Shown one piece after another: positions 17,963 to 26,785 of a stretch of 64,000 bases of DNA (position 1 is the stretch's first letter; each line of letters begins with the position of its first letter). The translations under genes were made by a program, and so were the position numbers. Source of the stretch: Ectobacillus funiculus (GTDB taxonomy: Bacteria > Bacillota > Bacilli > Bacillales > Bacillaceae_G); assembly GCF_004138295.1 (NCBI RefSeq), contig NZ_SCFM01000004.1, positions 496,001 to 560,000 on the forward strand, in the 5' to 3' direction. Below the pieces are notes generated by a model. It had not been told where the DNA came from. It saw only the letters and a program-made list of their open reading frames with translations, and did not search any database.

Positions 17963-18961
17963 TTACTCCATCTTTTTAACAGAGTCACGAATGATTAACT
18001 CTGTATTGGCAAAGATCTTTTCCACCTTTTCTTGTTTCCCCATGATTAATGACAGAATTTTTTTCGCACCCCAAATACTGATTTGTTCTGTAGGGCGTTT
18101 TACGGTTGTTAGGCGCGGTGTTGTATACCGAGAAAAACCTATATCATCGAAACCAATAATTGAAATATCATCGGGAACCTTTAGTCCTTTAGCGAAAACT
18201 GCGTTCATGGCACCAATGGCCATATCATCATTTGAACAGAAAACAGCTGTTGGAGACTTTTTTAATGACAGCAGTTTGTTCATCGCGAGATAACCGCTTT
18301 CCATATCATAGTTTCCACTAACAGAGTATTCGGGCTGAATGGACATCCCGTGTTGGATTAACGCTTGAAGATATCCCTCTTTGCGCATTTGTGTGGACTT
18401 AAAGCCTTGTATTCCTTCAATAATGGCGATATCCCGATGCCCGTTTTTAATCACGTATTCTACTGCTTGACGGGATCCTTCTGTATCATCAGATAAAATA
18501 TTGATAATATGATTTTCCTCGATATAACGGTTAAGTACCACAAGGGGAATTCCCTTTTGCATTGTGTGGTAGATAAACGAATTATCTTGCACACTTTGAC
18601 TCATTAAAATGATGCCATCAAAGCGTAGGGGATTAATTGTTGAAAAATCCTGATAATCATCTATGCCGCGGACAAATAAATTATAATCCTGGCTGATGAC
18701 ATGATTGACACCTTTGAGCGCATCGACAAAAAAGCTTGGAGATGTTCCGTTGCTTATGCTTGAAAAAAACAAACCAATTGTATGGGACTTCTGCGTCACA
18801 AGGCTTTTTGCATTATAATTTGGTGTATAGTTTAGCTGGGAGGCAATTTCAAGGATTTTCTGCTTGGTTGGCTCTTTTATAAGCGGGCTGTTATTGAGGG
18901 CCCTTGAAACCGTTGTATGAGATACATTGGCCAGCCTAGCAATGTCTTTAATAGTAACCAT
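17963..18961 (-). CDS. exuR: LacI-family regulator of the uronate operon (ExuR-like)
   Basis: About 332 residues. The LacI helix-turn-helix (VTIKDIARLANVSHTTVSRALNNSPLI) is followed by a periplasmic-binding-like effector domain (SQKSHTIGLFF, SNDDMAIGAM, SIIGFDDIGFSRYTTPRLTTV). It lies between uxaC and uxaB, so it probably represses its own operon through the palindromes upstream of uxaC and is released by a uronate or intermediate. The symbol follows B. subtilis ExuR by context. Confidence 0.82.
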   Translation of the reverse strand: MVTIKDIARLANVSHTTVSRALNNSPLIKEPTKQKILEIASQLNYTPNYNAKSLVTQKSHTIGLFFSSISNGTSPSFFVDALKGVNHVISQDYNLFVRGIDDYQDFSTINPLRFDGIILMSQSVQDNSFIYHTMQKGIPLVVLNRYIEENHIINILSDDTEGSRQAVEYVIKNGHRDIAIIEGIQGFKSTQMRKEGYLQALIQHGMSIQPEYSVSGNYDMESGYLAMNKLLSLKKSPTAVFCSNDDMAIGAMNAVFAKGLKVPDDISIIGFDDIGFSRYTTPRLTTVKRPTEQISIWGAKKILSLIMGKQEKVEKIFANTELIIRDSVKKME

Positions 18962-19062
18962 TCTATTTCCTTCCTTTTTTCATTACATTCATTTAGAAAA
19001 AGTGGCATATATTATCCTATTTTACTACCTCACCAGCATTAATCAACCTTTAGCATCTTTCG

Positions 19063-20505
19063 TTATGATCTTGTAGAAGAAATAGGGTGGCCTTCTGTAA
19101 CTCCTTGAAATTGAAAATATTCTTTCGCGTTGTTGTAGGCGATTGCTTGGACGATTCTCCCTAATAATTCCATATCCTTTGGAACCTCACCATTCTCTAC
19201 CCATTCTCCAATCAGATTGCAGACAATTCTTCTGAAATATTCATGTCTCGTATAAGATAGAAAGCTTCTAGAGTCTGTCAGCATTCCAATGAACCGGCTA
19301 AAAAGCCCTACATTGGAGAGTGCTTTCATTTGCTCTAGCATGCCTTCCTTCGTATCATTAAACCACCATGCAGTACCGAATTGGATCTTTCCTGGTGTCT
19401 TTCCATCTTGAAAGCTATTGATAATACTTGCAATGACATAATTATCAGTAGGATTTAAAGAATAGATAATCGTTTTTGGAAGCTTGCCAGCCTGTTCTAA
19501 AGAATCCAGGATTGAAACGAGTGGTTTGGCAATTTGATCATCATTAATTGAATCATAACCGGTATCAGGTCCTAATCGCTTAAACATGTTTGTATTATTG
19601 TTGCGATGGGCATTAATATGGAACTGCATCGCCCAACCGAGATCTGCATATAGCTTGCCTAAGTGAATTAATGTAAAGGTTTTAAATTTCTTTTCCGCTT
19701 CTAAGGAGAGCTTGCTGCCAGTTAATCTTTCTGCAAAGATTTCCTGTACTTCGTCAAAGGTCGCTTCTTCATAAACCATTGAATCTAATGCATGATCAGA
19801 GACGACACCGCCAACTAAGTGGAAGAACTGAACTCTCACTTCAAGTGCAGCGAGATAGTCCTTATAGTTCTCAATCTTTACTTGCGAAGCTTGCTCAAGC
19901 TTCCCAACCCATTCTAGAAATTCATCTCGGTTGATTTCCAAGCCTTTATCCGGTCTAAAACCCGGAACAACACTGACAGGATAGTCTTCATCTTTTTTTA
20001 ATAATTGATGATATTCTAAGCTATCTGTCGGGTCATCAGTTGTGCAAACCACTTTAACATTTGATTTTACGATGAGGTCACGGGCGCCAAATCCTTCTCC
20101 AGTTATAAGGGCATTCGCTTTCTCCCAAATCCCTGGGGCACTTTGTTCGTTTAATGTTTCGTAAATGCCAAAGAATCGCTGCAATTCTAAATGAGTCCAA
20201 TTATATAAAGGATTTCCTATTGTCATTGGAACCGTCTTTGCCCAGGCAAGAAATTTTTCATAATCACTTGCATTTCCGGTAATATATTCTTCTGGGATTC
20301 CATTTGCTCTCATTGCTCTCCATTTATAATGGTCACCATAAAGCCAAGCTTCTGTAATATTTTTAAATTTTTTATTTTCATAAATTTCTTTAGGGCTTAA
20401 ATGACAATGATAGTCAATAATCGGCATTTCCTTCGCATAATCATGGAACAGAGAGATAGCGGTTTCATTTTTAAGTAAAAAATTTTCATTCATAAATTTT
20501 TCCAT
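19063..20505 (-). CDS. uxaC: Glucuronate/galacturonate isomerase
   Basis: About 480 residues, normal length. Typical UxaC blocks are PIIDYHCHLSPKEIYENK (metal-binding histidines), LYGDHYKWRAMRANG, VVCTTDDPTDSLEYH, GWAMQFHINAHRNNNTNMF, and the end block GMLTDSRSFLSYTRHEYFRR. It converts galacturonate to tagaturonate (and glucuronate to fructuronate), the entry step of the pathway. It is the first gene of the operon, behind the two operators. Confidence 0.93.
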   Translation of the reverse strand: MEKFMNENFLLKNETAISLFHDYAKEMPIIDYHCHLSPKEIYENKKFKNITEAWLYGDHYKWRAMRANGIPEEYITGNASDYEKFLAWAKTVPMTIGNPLYNWTHLELQRFFGIYETLNEQSAPGIWEKANALITGEGFGARDLIVKSNVKVVCTTDDPTDSLEYHQLLKKDEDYPVSVVPGFRPDKGLEINRDEFLEWVGKLEQASQVKIENYKDYLAALEVRVQFFHLVGGVVSDHALDSMVYEEATFDEVQEIFAERLTGSKLSLEAEKKFKTFTLIHLGKLYADLGWAMQFHINAHRNNNTNMFKRLGPDTGYDSINDDQIAKPLVSILDSLEQAGKLPKTIIYSLNPTDNYVIASIINSFQDGKTPGKIQFGTAWWFNDTKEGMLEQMKALSNVGLFSRFIGMLTDSRSFLSYTRHEYFRRIVCNLIGEWVENGEVPKDMELLGRIVQAIAYNNAKEYFQFQGVTEGHPISSTRS

Positions 20506-20527
20506 TATTTCACCATCCTACAGTTTT

Positions 20528-20541
20528 TGTTAACGTTAACA
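20528..20541. promoter_or_regulatory. Palindromic operator, proximal to uxaC
   Basis: TGTTAACGTTAACA is a perfect 14-bp palindrome of LacI-family type, about 22 bp before the uxaC start. It also fits the catabolite (cre) consensus at 13 of 14 positions. Confidence 0.7.
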
Positions 20542-20582
20542 TTTTAAATTAAAAAAATAATAGGGCGAAAGTCACTTAGAAA

Positions 20583-20596
20583 TGTTAACGTTAACA
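20583..20596. promoter_or_regulatory. Palindromic operator, distal to uxaC
   Basis: The same 14-bp palindrome as at 20528, embedded in an 18-bp perfect palindrome (20581-20598). The two centres are 55 bp apart, about five helix turns, which would allow looping by a tetramer or binding of two dimers. Confidence 0.7.
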
Positions 20597-20720
20597 TTTC
20601 TCCTTCATTCTACTTTTTATTTCTTTTTAATGCAATAGGGATTTGTATTTTTTTCTAATAAACTCCATTTTTCAAAAAGAACAAGTGTATATACAGGACT
20701 AAAAATGTGGTCGTTCGTTC

Positions 20721-20849
20721 TAAAAAACTCGTGGATTGGCGAGCTGTTAGGAAAAAGCAAAAGCGTAGCTACCTTACAACGTATTCCTAAAATTTTCGAA
20801 TACGTTAAATTGGCTTCCGGATGAAAATTTATATTTTCTTTCTTGCAGC
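20721..20849 (-). repeat. Dispersed repeat, copy 2 (reverse, degenerate)
   Basis: A diverged reverse copy: the terminal hairpin (CTCG..GGCGAG) comes first, then the GCGTAGCTACC segment, and the AT-rich 5' arms end near 20849. It lies between the uxaC operators and the doxX gene. Apart from the operators, this copy and the terminator, the 20506-21086 interval holds only the redox-type palindrome. Confidence 0.6.
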
Positions 20850-20872
20850 GCAACAAAAATCTACTCCTGCTC

Positions 20873-20920
20873 AAAAAGCTATATCATTCTGCCCGGGAGG
20901 TAGAATGATATAGCTTTTTA
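20873..20920. terminator. Strong hairpin, probably an orphan bidirectional terminator
   Basis: AAAAAGCTATATCATTCT and AGAATGATATAGCTTTTT flank a short GC-rich loop. It can act on either strand, but no gene points into it at present, suggesting a lost gene nearby. Confidence 0.7.
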
Positions 20921-20988
20921 ATCGGTTGTTCTTACCGAATTTAGGAAGAAGGAAGTATTCACCATTTGGTCAATTTCTTTTGAACTAT

Positions 20989-21006
20989 TTGTGAATATAT
21001 TCACAA
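20989..21006. promoter_or_regulatory. Fnr- or Rex-like palindrome upstream of doxX
   Basis: TTGTGAATATATTCACAA is a perfect 18-bp palindrome. It contains TGTGA-N6-TCACA (Fnr/CRP type) and also fits TTGTGAA-N4-TTCACAA (Rex type). Both regulators answer to oxygen limitation or redox state. It lies about 80 bp before the DoxX start. Confidence 0.6.
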
Positions 21007-21086
21007 GACTGATACTTCTTACAAACTTTCAAATATACTAAGAGTGTAATCATTACTTAATCCAATTTGAAAGGGAGCGATCTTGT

Positions 21087-21620
21087 ATGTTTGGAAAGTT
21101 TGTTAGGGAAAATCGAATTGCAGCAGCTCTTTTAACAGTTCTTCGTTTATATTTAGGATACTCTTGGTTTACAGCAGGACTAGGAAAATTACAAAGCGGT
21201 CAATTTGATGCAGCTGGCTTCTTAGCTGGAGCTGTTGCAAAACCAGTTGCTGGTCCAGATGGCGTTGTCTATGGATGGTATGTATCTTTCCTAAAAAACC
21301 TGGCTCTTCCGAATGCGGACTTATTTAACATTGTAATTCCATTAGGTGAAACTCTTGTAGGTCTTGGATTGTTGCTCGGCTGCTTAACAACAGCGGCGGC
21401 GTTCTTTGGTCTTGTAATGAATTTTAGCTTCTTGCTTGCGGGAACTGTTTCTCATAATCCAACTGACATTCTATTAGGCGGAATTATTTTAGCAGCTGGG
21501 TTTAACGCCGGTGTATTTGGTTTAGACCGATGGGTAATTCCATTTATTCGTAAAACTATTTTGAAACAAAATACTAGCATTAAAAAGACTGAAAACATTA
21601 AAGTAAAACCTGCGCTATAG
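21087..21620 (+). CDS. DoxX-family membrane protein
   Basis: About 177 residues with four transmembrane segments. The start LRLYLGYSWFTAGLGKL, the IPLGETLVGLGLLLG helix and the C-terminal DILLGGIILAAGFNAG match DoxX-like proteins of Firmicutes. The family is linked to quinone reduction or oxidative stress, but its precise activity is uncertain. AAAGGGAGCGATC precedes the ATG. The upstream palindrome suggests redox control. Confidence 0.8.
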   Translation: MFGKFVRENRIAAALLTVLRLYLGYSWFTAGLGKLQSGQFDAAGFLAGAVAKPVAGPDGVVYGWYVSFLKNLALPNADLFNIVIPLGETLVGLGLLLGCLTTAAAFFGLVMNFSFLLAGTVSHNPTDILLGGIILAAGFNAGVFGLDRWVIPFIRKTILKQNTSIKKTENIKVKPAL

Positions 21621-21830
21621 ATTTTTCAACACAGTACAAAAGCATGTGGATTGCTTTAAACATACTAAAATTAGAAGGGGATACTATGTTCAATATAAAG
21701 GCATAGATCCTCTTATTTTTTACATAGCATACTCCATAATCAAATATTAAAAAGATGGTATATAATATATATGTTGAAGAAGGAATAACCACTTTATGTT
21801 GGAATTATCCATTAAAATAAGAAGCTAATT

Positions 21831-21863
21831 AAAAATATACCCCTCACTAATGAGGGGTATATC
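21831..21863. terminator. Terminator after the DUF3231 gene
   Basis: ATATACCCCTCA and TGAGGGGTATAT form a 12-bp stem; on the reverse strand a T-run follows. It ends at the stop codon of the 21864-22868 gene. Confidence 0.75.
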
Positions 21864-22868
21864 CTATTGATCTCGTGCAAGTTCTTTTCTATTGGGAGCA
21901 AGTGGTGGCTGTTCTAACCACTTGTTTTTCACCATAATATCGAACCAGTTTTTGGTAGTTCCTAATGTTTTTAGAATTGCTTTTTCATAAGCTACAGCTA
22001 GGTCTTTTCGCATGGCTCCTGCTAGACCTGTCCCATAATATACTTGTGCAGTTTGAGTCAAGAAGCCCATATGATACAACATTAATTTATCTGAAAAAGG
22101 AGAGTCTTTTGACGTTGTAACCTCTGATTCCCACGACATTGGAACTGGCAAATTATCATTGTGCATAATTTTTGAAAGGGCTTGTAGGTTGTCATCTGCG
22201 GCTTGTTCTAATTCCTCAAAAAACTTTCTTACTTCTTTCGATTCTGTGACTTGACTGAATCCAATTGAAAGAGTTTTTGCCATAATGCTCTTTTTAATGT
22301 TAAGAGAAATACTGATTAGTTCTGAAGCAGATAAAAGTCTCTCTTTTCCGAAGAATCCATCAGTAAAATCTTTGGTAGAAATAAATTCAGGGCCTTCGTT
22401 AGGATAGAAATAGGGGTCTCGTTGGAATTTTCCTTTCTTAAGCAATAACTCAATGGTTAAATCGTACATACTTTTTGCATCATTATCACATGAATTGTAA
22501 AATTCCCGTAGGTCTTTTCTGACAGAAACACTTAAAGCAGTTGTATGACCCAACAAACCATGTATAGTCATAATATGTAAATAATTTAAGCAGAATGTGT
22601 CAGAAAACAATCTCTCTGCACCTTTATTAAGGTCGGACTCAGTAAATCCAATAGGAACTGGAAATCCCTCTTTCTCAATGAAGGAAACAAGCTGCTTCTT
22701 TTGCTTTTCCCATGTCTCAATGGCAATTTCAAAAACTTTTTTTATTGATTCGTCTTCCAAGATAGAAATCATATACCTATTTACTATCTCGGTCATAGTT
22801 CCGTTTACATACTCCCCCCATAGTGTTCCTATTTCGGAAGATGTAAGTTTTAAATTATCATTTTCCAT
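21864..22868 (-). CDS. DUF3231 protein with two ferritin-like domains
   Basis: About 334 residues formed by two related halves (around 1-165 and 175-330), each an alpha-helical bundle. Both contain the RKDL motif (VSVRKDLREFY, AMRKDLAVAYEKA). Such double DUF3231 proteins are common in Bacillus and probably derive from a ferritin-like fold, but their function is unknown to me. Transcribed alone from a start behind a GAGGTGAG site. Confidence 0.8.
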   Translation of the reverse strand: MENDNLKLTSSEIGTLWGEYVNGTMTEIVNRYMISILEDESIKKVFEIAIETWEKQKKQLVSFIEKEGFPVPIGFTESDLNKGAERLFSDTFCLNYLHIMTIHGLLGHTTALSVSVRKDLREFYNSCDNDAKSMYDLTIELLLKKGKFQRDPYFYPNEGPEFISTKDFTDGFFGKERLLSASELISISLNIKKSIMAKTLSIGFSQVTESKEVRKFFEELEQAADDNLQALSKIMHNDNLPVPMSWESEVTTSKDSPFSDKLMLYHMGFLTQTAQVYYGTGLAGAMRKDLAVAYEKAILKTLGTTKNWFDIMVKNKWLEQPPLAPNRKELARDQ

Positions 22869-23027
22869 TTGTTCTCACCTCTTCCGTATTTTTTACTAAT
22901 ACAGAAATAGGTATGCATTTCTTTGGACTTCAACCTTTTAGATGATTAGTTGAGTAGTTTCTTGTTGAACGGGGGCGTTAGTGGAAGAACAATTAAGTGA
23001 TTTTAGGACTGATGACATATCTTAGTT

Positions 23028-23099
23028 ATTCCATTAAAGGGCGCTTTAATGGAATAAAAGAAGAGCACATATTATACATGACTAATATGTGCTCTTCTT
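23028..23099. terminator. Two consecutive hairpins after the YheC/D operon
   Basis: ATTCCATTAAAG and CTTTAATGGAAT (23028-23055) form a 12-bp stem, directly followed by AAGAGCACATATTA and TAATATGTGCTCTT (23061-23097) with a T-rich tail on the plus strand and A-rich flanks. The second is a likely bidirectional terminator. The gap 22869-23184 has nothing else. Confidence 0.65.
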
Positions 23100-23184
23100 T
23101 ATTTTTAAGGGTTTTTATAATTTAGGTCTTGATAAATTGCTCCACATGCTTTTGTACTGTGTTGCTGTCAAATAGTAAAAGATA

Positions 23185-24348
23185 CTATGGCATTAGTTTA
23201 GAAAATCCCGCTTCTGCAGTAAACACGGCCAGCAGGTTGTGGAGCGTTTCTGTATAGATATGCGGTTCGTCGAAAATCATCGGCTTGCTGTTCGCTTCGA
23301 ATATATAATAGTGACCCGATTCATCCACGCCAATATCTAATGAAAATTCCCGAACGCGGCCAAAGCGGCTGCATAGGCTTTGGCCGCATTGCTCAGCAAG
23401 CATCTCGATAATATCATAGCGGACTGGGCGATGCAGCTTCTCTTGTACTATAATCTCCCCGCCATGCGGGACATGCGTGACAATATGCCCCTTTTTTGCA
23501 AGGCGCACACCGATGCCGCTAATGTGAAATGTTCTGCTTGCAGCATGTACAGCAACACGCAAATCGTATTTTCTTCCGTTTTGCATATCCGGTGCAATGG
23601 CGCGTTGTGCGATATACGGTTTTTGCTGCTTTGAGAGGAAGTCCCAGATATAAGAAACAGATTGTATGTACTCTCCCTGCAAGTCTTTTTGAAGCACTAG
23701 ATTATCGTCAGTAAATCGTAAAGAAAAAATATGCTTTCCTTTTGCGGCTTCAGATTGTTTTACATATATCTCTTTGTGGCTGTGGAGCATATGCCATAAG
23801 TCTTCTTCCGTTTGCAGCAGTTTTGTTTCGAGCAAATACGGCCGTAATGCTTCATTTGCAGAAAATGCTTGATAACTCTCCCACTTGGGGAAGAAGCAAG
23901 GATTAAATAACGGGATATCACGATTTGTGAGCTGCTCAATGGCCTGTTTCGTTTCTGGTCGTTGTTCGTGCTTTCGATAGGGCACGCGATTATATACAAC
24001 ATCAGGATACGGAAAACGGCATTTATACCATCGTTTCTCCGAGAGCCATACATAGCCTTCAATATGTTCCTCCTGTAATCCATACGGCGAAAAGACAAAA
24101 CTAATGCCGCCTTGCCTTTGAAGGGCTGCTTGGATGGCGGCAAACCGTGTGAAATCACCGTAAAGCTTTCCTTTTGGTGTACCGCTTGTCAAAATACCAA
24201 CGAGCGGTCCAAGCCGCTCGTCTTGCTGCTGGATGGAAAAGGAGAAGGAATGCTCTGTTCCAGCTTTAAGCTGGGATTGGCCAAACATTCGCCCTGTTTC
24301 ATAATGATGCCAGCACTCTGTTTTCGAGTCATAGAAAATTTGGTTCAT
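23185..24348 (-). CDS. YheC/YheD-family ATP-grasp protein (fourth of four)
   Basis: About 387 residues. The middle carries the family block VGILTSGTPKGK and VVYNRVPYRK. The C-terminal ATP-grasp region ends in LDIGVDESGHYYIFEANSKP. Where the paralogues have K-P-x-x-G-S-x-G in the nucleotide-binding loop, this one has KQSEAAKGKHIF, so proline and glycine-serine are lost while the metal-side E-x-N is kept. It may bind ATP poorly or differently. B. subtilis YheC and YheD are spore coat-associated; the reaction is unknown. The start overlaps the upstream gene by 4 bp (ATGA). Confidence 0.82.
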   Translation of the reverse strand: MNQIFYDSKTECWHHYETGRMFGQSQLKAGTEHSFSFSIQQQDERLGPLVGILTSGTPKGKLYGDFTRFAAIQAALQRQGGISFVFSPYGLQEEHIEGYVWLSEKRWYKCRFPYPDVVYNRVPYRKHEQRPETKQAIEQLTNRDIPLFNPCFFPKWESYQAFSANEALRPYLLETKLLQTEEDLWHMLHSHKEIYVKQSEAAKGKHIFSLRFTDDNLVLQKDLQGEYIQSVSYIWDFLSKQQKPYIAQRAIAPDMQNGRKYDLRVAVHAASRTFHISGIGVRLAKKGHIVTHVPHGGEIIVQEKLHRPVRYDIIEMLAEQCGQSLCSRFGRVREFSLDIGVDESGHYYIFEANSKPMIFDEPHIYTETLHNLLAVFTAEAGFSKLMP

Positions 24349-25709
24349 TGAAACAGCTCCTCAGGGGAGAATAATGATTTTTCAGTTAAATGCAGTGCGT
24401 ACTCCAAAAAGAGCTCCTTCGTTAATCGGTCGCTTTTCTTTAGCTTCGGATGATGAAAAATAGAGCGGCCTGGCTTGGAGTTTGCCTCAAACAGCCACAC
24501 TTTGCCCGTTTTATCTAAGCCGAGATCAAAGCCAATTTCCCCGATGCATCCGTCTAGATGTGTGTCGATGCTCTCGCTGAGCAGAAGGACAGCTGTTGTT
24601 AGCTTTTGCAGCACACTTTCTCTTTCAACAGGATCAGGAAAGATTTCGTCCAAGCTTTTTACATCACCGCCATTATTCATATGTGTGGTCATACTGCCCT
24701 GACCGGCGATTTTGGCAGCAATTGCGCTCATTCGCCAATAGCCGTGTCTATCCTTATTTGTATGAATGCGAAAATCGACAGGCTGCCCATTTATACGCAG
24801 CAACGAAATGCCCTGCTGTACGATAAACGTTTCTAAATTATAACGGCTTAAGAGGTGATTGATAAGGTATTCAAGAGAATGGTATTTACGCAGCTTATTC
24901 CCATCGGCATCACGATAGCGACAGTAATATTCATTTTCCTCAAAGTCATACCGAACCTGATAAATGCTGCTTCCTAAGCTGCCATTAATCGGCTTAATAT
25001 ACACATGCCCGTACTTGGATAAAAGAAATTCAATTTGCTCAAAGCTTGTAAAACGATGTGTTTCCGGTAGGTAGGAAACTGCCGCTTCATCTTTCTGTAA
25101 GCAGCGGTAAATATCCCATTTATTAAAAAATCCAGGATTGAACCAAGGAATTAAGTATTCATGCTGGAGCCGTTCTTTTACCCGGGCAATGGCTCGGTGG
25201 TTTTCCGTTTTCCGATTTGGGAGCCGGTCGTATATAACGTGCGGAAATGGAACCTCATGTTGTACCCAGCGTTGTTCATTATAAAAGTAAGCGGTAATGG
25301 TTCCTTCCTTCCAGTTAATTTGATGTGATCCAAATGCAAATAAGTATGCCTTCGTATCGTCTTTAGCTGTGAGCAGGTTGGCAAAAAACAGTGAGCGTTC
25401 CCCAATTGGCCGCAAAGAAGATTCTGTAAAGCCGGCCGTGAAAATTCCAATTAGCGGACCTATTACAATGGTTTCTTCGTAGACAAATACATGAATTGGT
25501 GTAAGAAATGGCAGCTTTAAATCTGCGATAATCTCCTGCCCTATGGAAATGGTATTGTCTGATAAAGAATCTGCTCGTACGTCACATTCAATAATTTTTG
25601 TGCCAAATGAAATGTATTTCAGGGATTGGATATTATCGAATGTGTAGGGGAGGTATACCGTATTTGGCTCACGACCGCTTTTCTGCAGCATGTAAGAACG
25701 CAGTTTCAT
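24345..25709 (-). CDS. YheC/YheD-family ATP-grasp protein (third of four)
   Basis: About 454 residues. An N-terminal beta-rich domain (1-110) is followed by the family block VIYDRLPNRKTE and a full ATP-grasp domain: nucleotide loop VYIKPINGSLGSSI near residue 230 and catalytic end GEIGFDLGLDKTGKVW plus LFEANSKPG. The active-site pattern is intact, predicting ATP-dependent ligation of a carboxylate to an amine or thiol. Translationally coupled to both neighbours by 4-bp overlaps. A spore envelope role is inferred from YheC/D. Confidence 0.85.
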   Translation of the reverse strand: MKLRSYMLQKSGREPNTVYLPYTFDNIQSLKYISFGTKIIECDVRADSLSDNTISIGQEIIADLKLPFLTPIHVFVYEETIVIGPLIGIFTAGFTESSLRPIGERSLFFANLLTAKDDTKAYLFAFGSHQINWKEGTITAYFYNEQRWVQHEVPFPHVIYDRLPNRKTENHRAIARVKERLQHEYLIPWFNPGFFNKWDIYRCLQKDEAAVSYLPETHRFTSFEQIEFLLSKYGHVYIKPINGSLGSSIYQVRYDFEENEYYCRYRDADGNKLRKYHSLEYLINHLLSRYNLETFIVQQGISLLRINGQPVDFRIHTNKDRHGYWRMSAIAAKIAGQGSMTTHMNNGGDVKSLDEIFPDPVERESVLQKLTTAVLLLSESIDTHLDGCIGEIGFDLGLDKTGKVWLFEANSKPGRSIFHHPKLKKSDRLTKELFLEYALHLTEKSLFSPEELFQ

Positions 25710-26785
25710 TGGGAATCCGCTCCTTTTTGCGCCTCGAGTGTTAAGTATTTGCAGTAGGCAAGCGGTGCGTGATATAAGTGATCAACGTTTTCTGGTTTGC
25801 ACTCCAGCATTACTCTTCGCCCAGGCTTTGAGTTAACATCGAGAAGCCAAACAGCCTGATTTTGGTCGACAGAAATATCAAGACCGATTTCAAACAGCGG
25901 CGGCAGTGTTTGTTCTAAAGCTATAGGTACAGCCTTGAGGAGAGTTGTAATATTGTCCTCCAGCAGCAGCCGCTCCTGCTTCGGATACGATTGTTTCCAT
26001 TCCTCATATGTGATGCTCTGGCTTCCTGCATGCAAATTGGAAACAACAGCCCGTTCATTGCCGCAGCGCACCCCCCGTCCAACCTCTCCCCAAACACCCT
26101 TTTCATTTTTTTGCAGTAAAACACGGATATCAAATGGACGTCCGTACGCATCTTGCACGGATAAAAATGGCTGCAGCAGGTAAGTTTGCGATTGCAGGAG
26201 AGAGGCGAGCCAAGCTAAAAAATCTTCTTTGGAAAGAAAGCTTTCTGTTATTGTCTGTTTAGCCTGTTGTAAGGTCGCTTGAATAGAACGGCGCCCATAG
26301 GATAGAAAGCAAAATCCGTTTCCTTGAGAGCCATTCACTGGCTTTAAAGCAGCTTGTTTATGCCTCCATATATATTTCCAAACGTTCTCTATCGTCGCTT
26401 CTACGGTATAGGGAACATAAGGAGCCGTGGCTGGATGATGTGAGAGAATGGAATAGGTTTGTAGCTTATCGGGCAGGCCATGACCTAAAAATTGGGTTTG
26501 TGGCCGCTTTTTCAGCCATTCTACAATGGGCTTTCCTTGCCTTGAGCTTTCGGTGCGATTATAAAAGCAGCGATCATAGATAAAAGGAGGAATGGGGAAA
26601 GTATGTTGAACCCACTGCTCTTGCACGGAATCAAACAATAAACCATGAACTTGCTCTGTGGCGGGGATGATTTGAAAAGGCGTAAACCGAACAACCTGCA
26701 TGCCATGCAGAAAAGCCCGTTTCGCGATTTCTGTAAAATATTCTGTTTCTTGATCAGATCGAAGAGATAATAAGCCGAGCGTCAT
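25706..26785 (-). CDS. YheC/YheD-family ATP-grasp protein (second of four)
   Basis: About 359 residues; the N-terminal beta domain of its longer paralogues is absent. It starts TLGLLSLRSDQETEY, which corresponds to their internal GIFT block. The motifs PPFIYDRCFYNRTE, ALKPVNGSQGNGF and EIGLDISVDQNQAVWLLDVNSKPG show an intact ATP-grasp core. The start shares one base with the stop of the gene before it (TAATG), and its stop overlaps the next start. Probably acts with the other three products in the spore coat or its precursor. Confidence 0.85.
   Translation of the reverse strand: MTLGLLSLRSDQETEYFTEIAKRAFLHGMQVVRFTPFQIIPATEQVHGLLFDSVQEQWVQHTFPIPPFIYDRCFYNRTESSRQGKPIVEWLKKRPQTQFLGHGLPDKLQTYSILSHHPATAPYVPYTVEATIENVWKYIWRHKQAALKPVNGSQGNGFCFLSYGRRSIQATLQQAKQTITESFLSKEDFLAWLASLLQSQTYLLQPFLSVQDAYGRPFDIRVLLQKNEKGVWGEVGRGVRCGNERAVVSNLHAGSQSITYEEWKQSYPKQERLLLEDNITTLLKAVPIALEQTLPPLFEIGLDISVDQNQAVWLLDVNSKPGRRVMLECKPENVDHLYHAPLAYCKYLTLEAQKGADSQ

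Noticed and set aside
20617-20874. 85-codon reverse frame between uxaC and doxX
   Set aside because: It lies across the degenerate repeat copy 2 and is explained by it.
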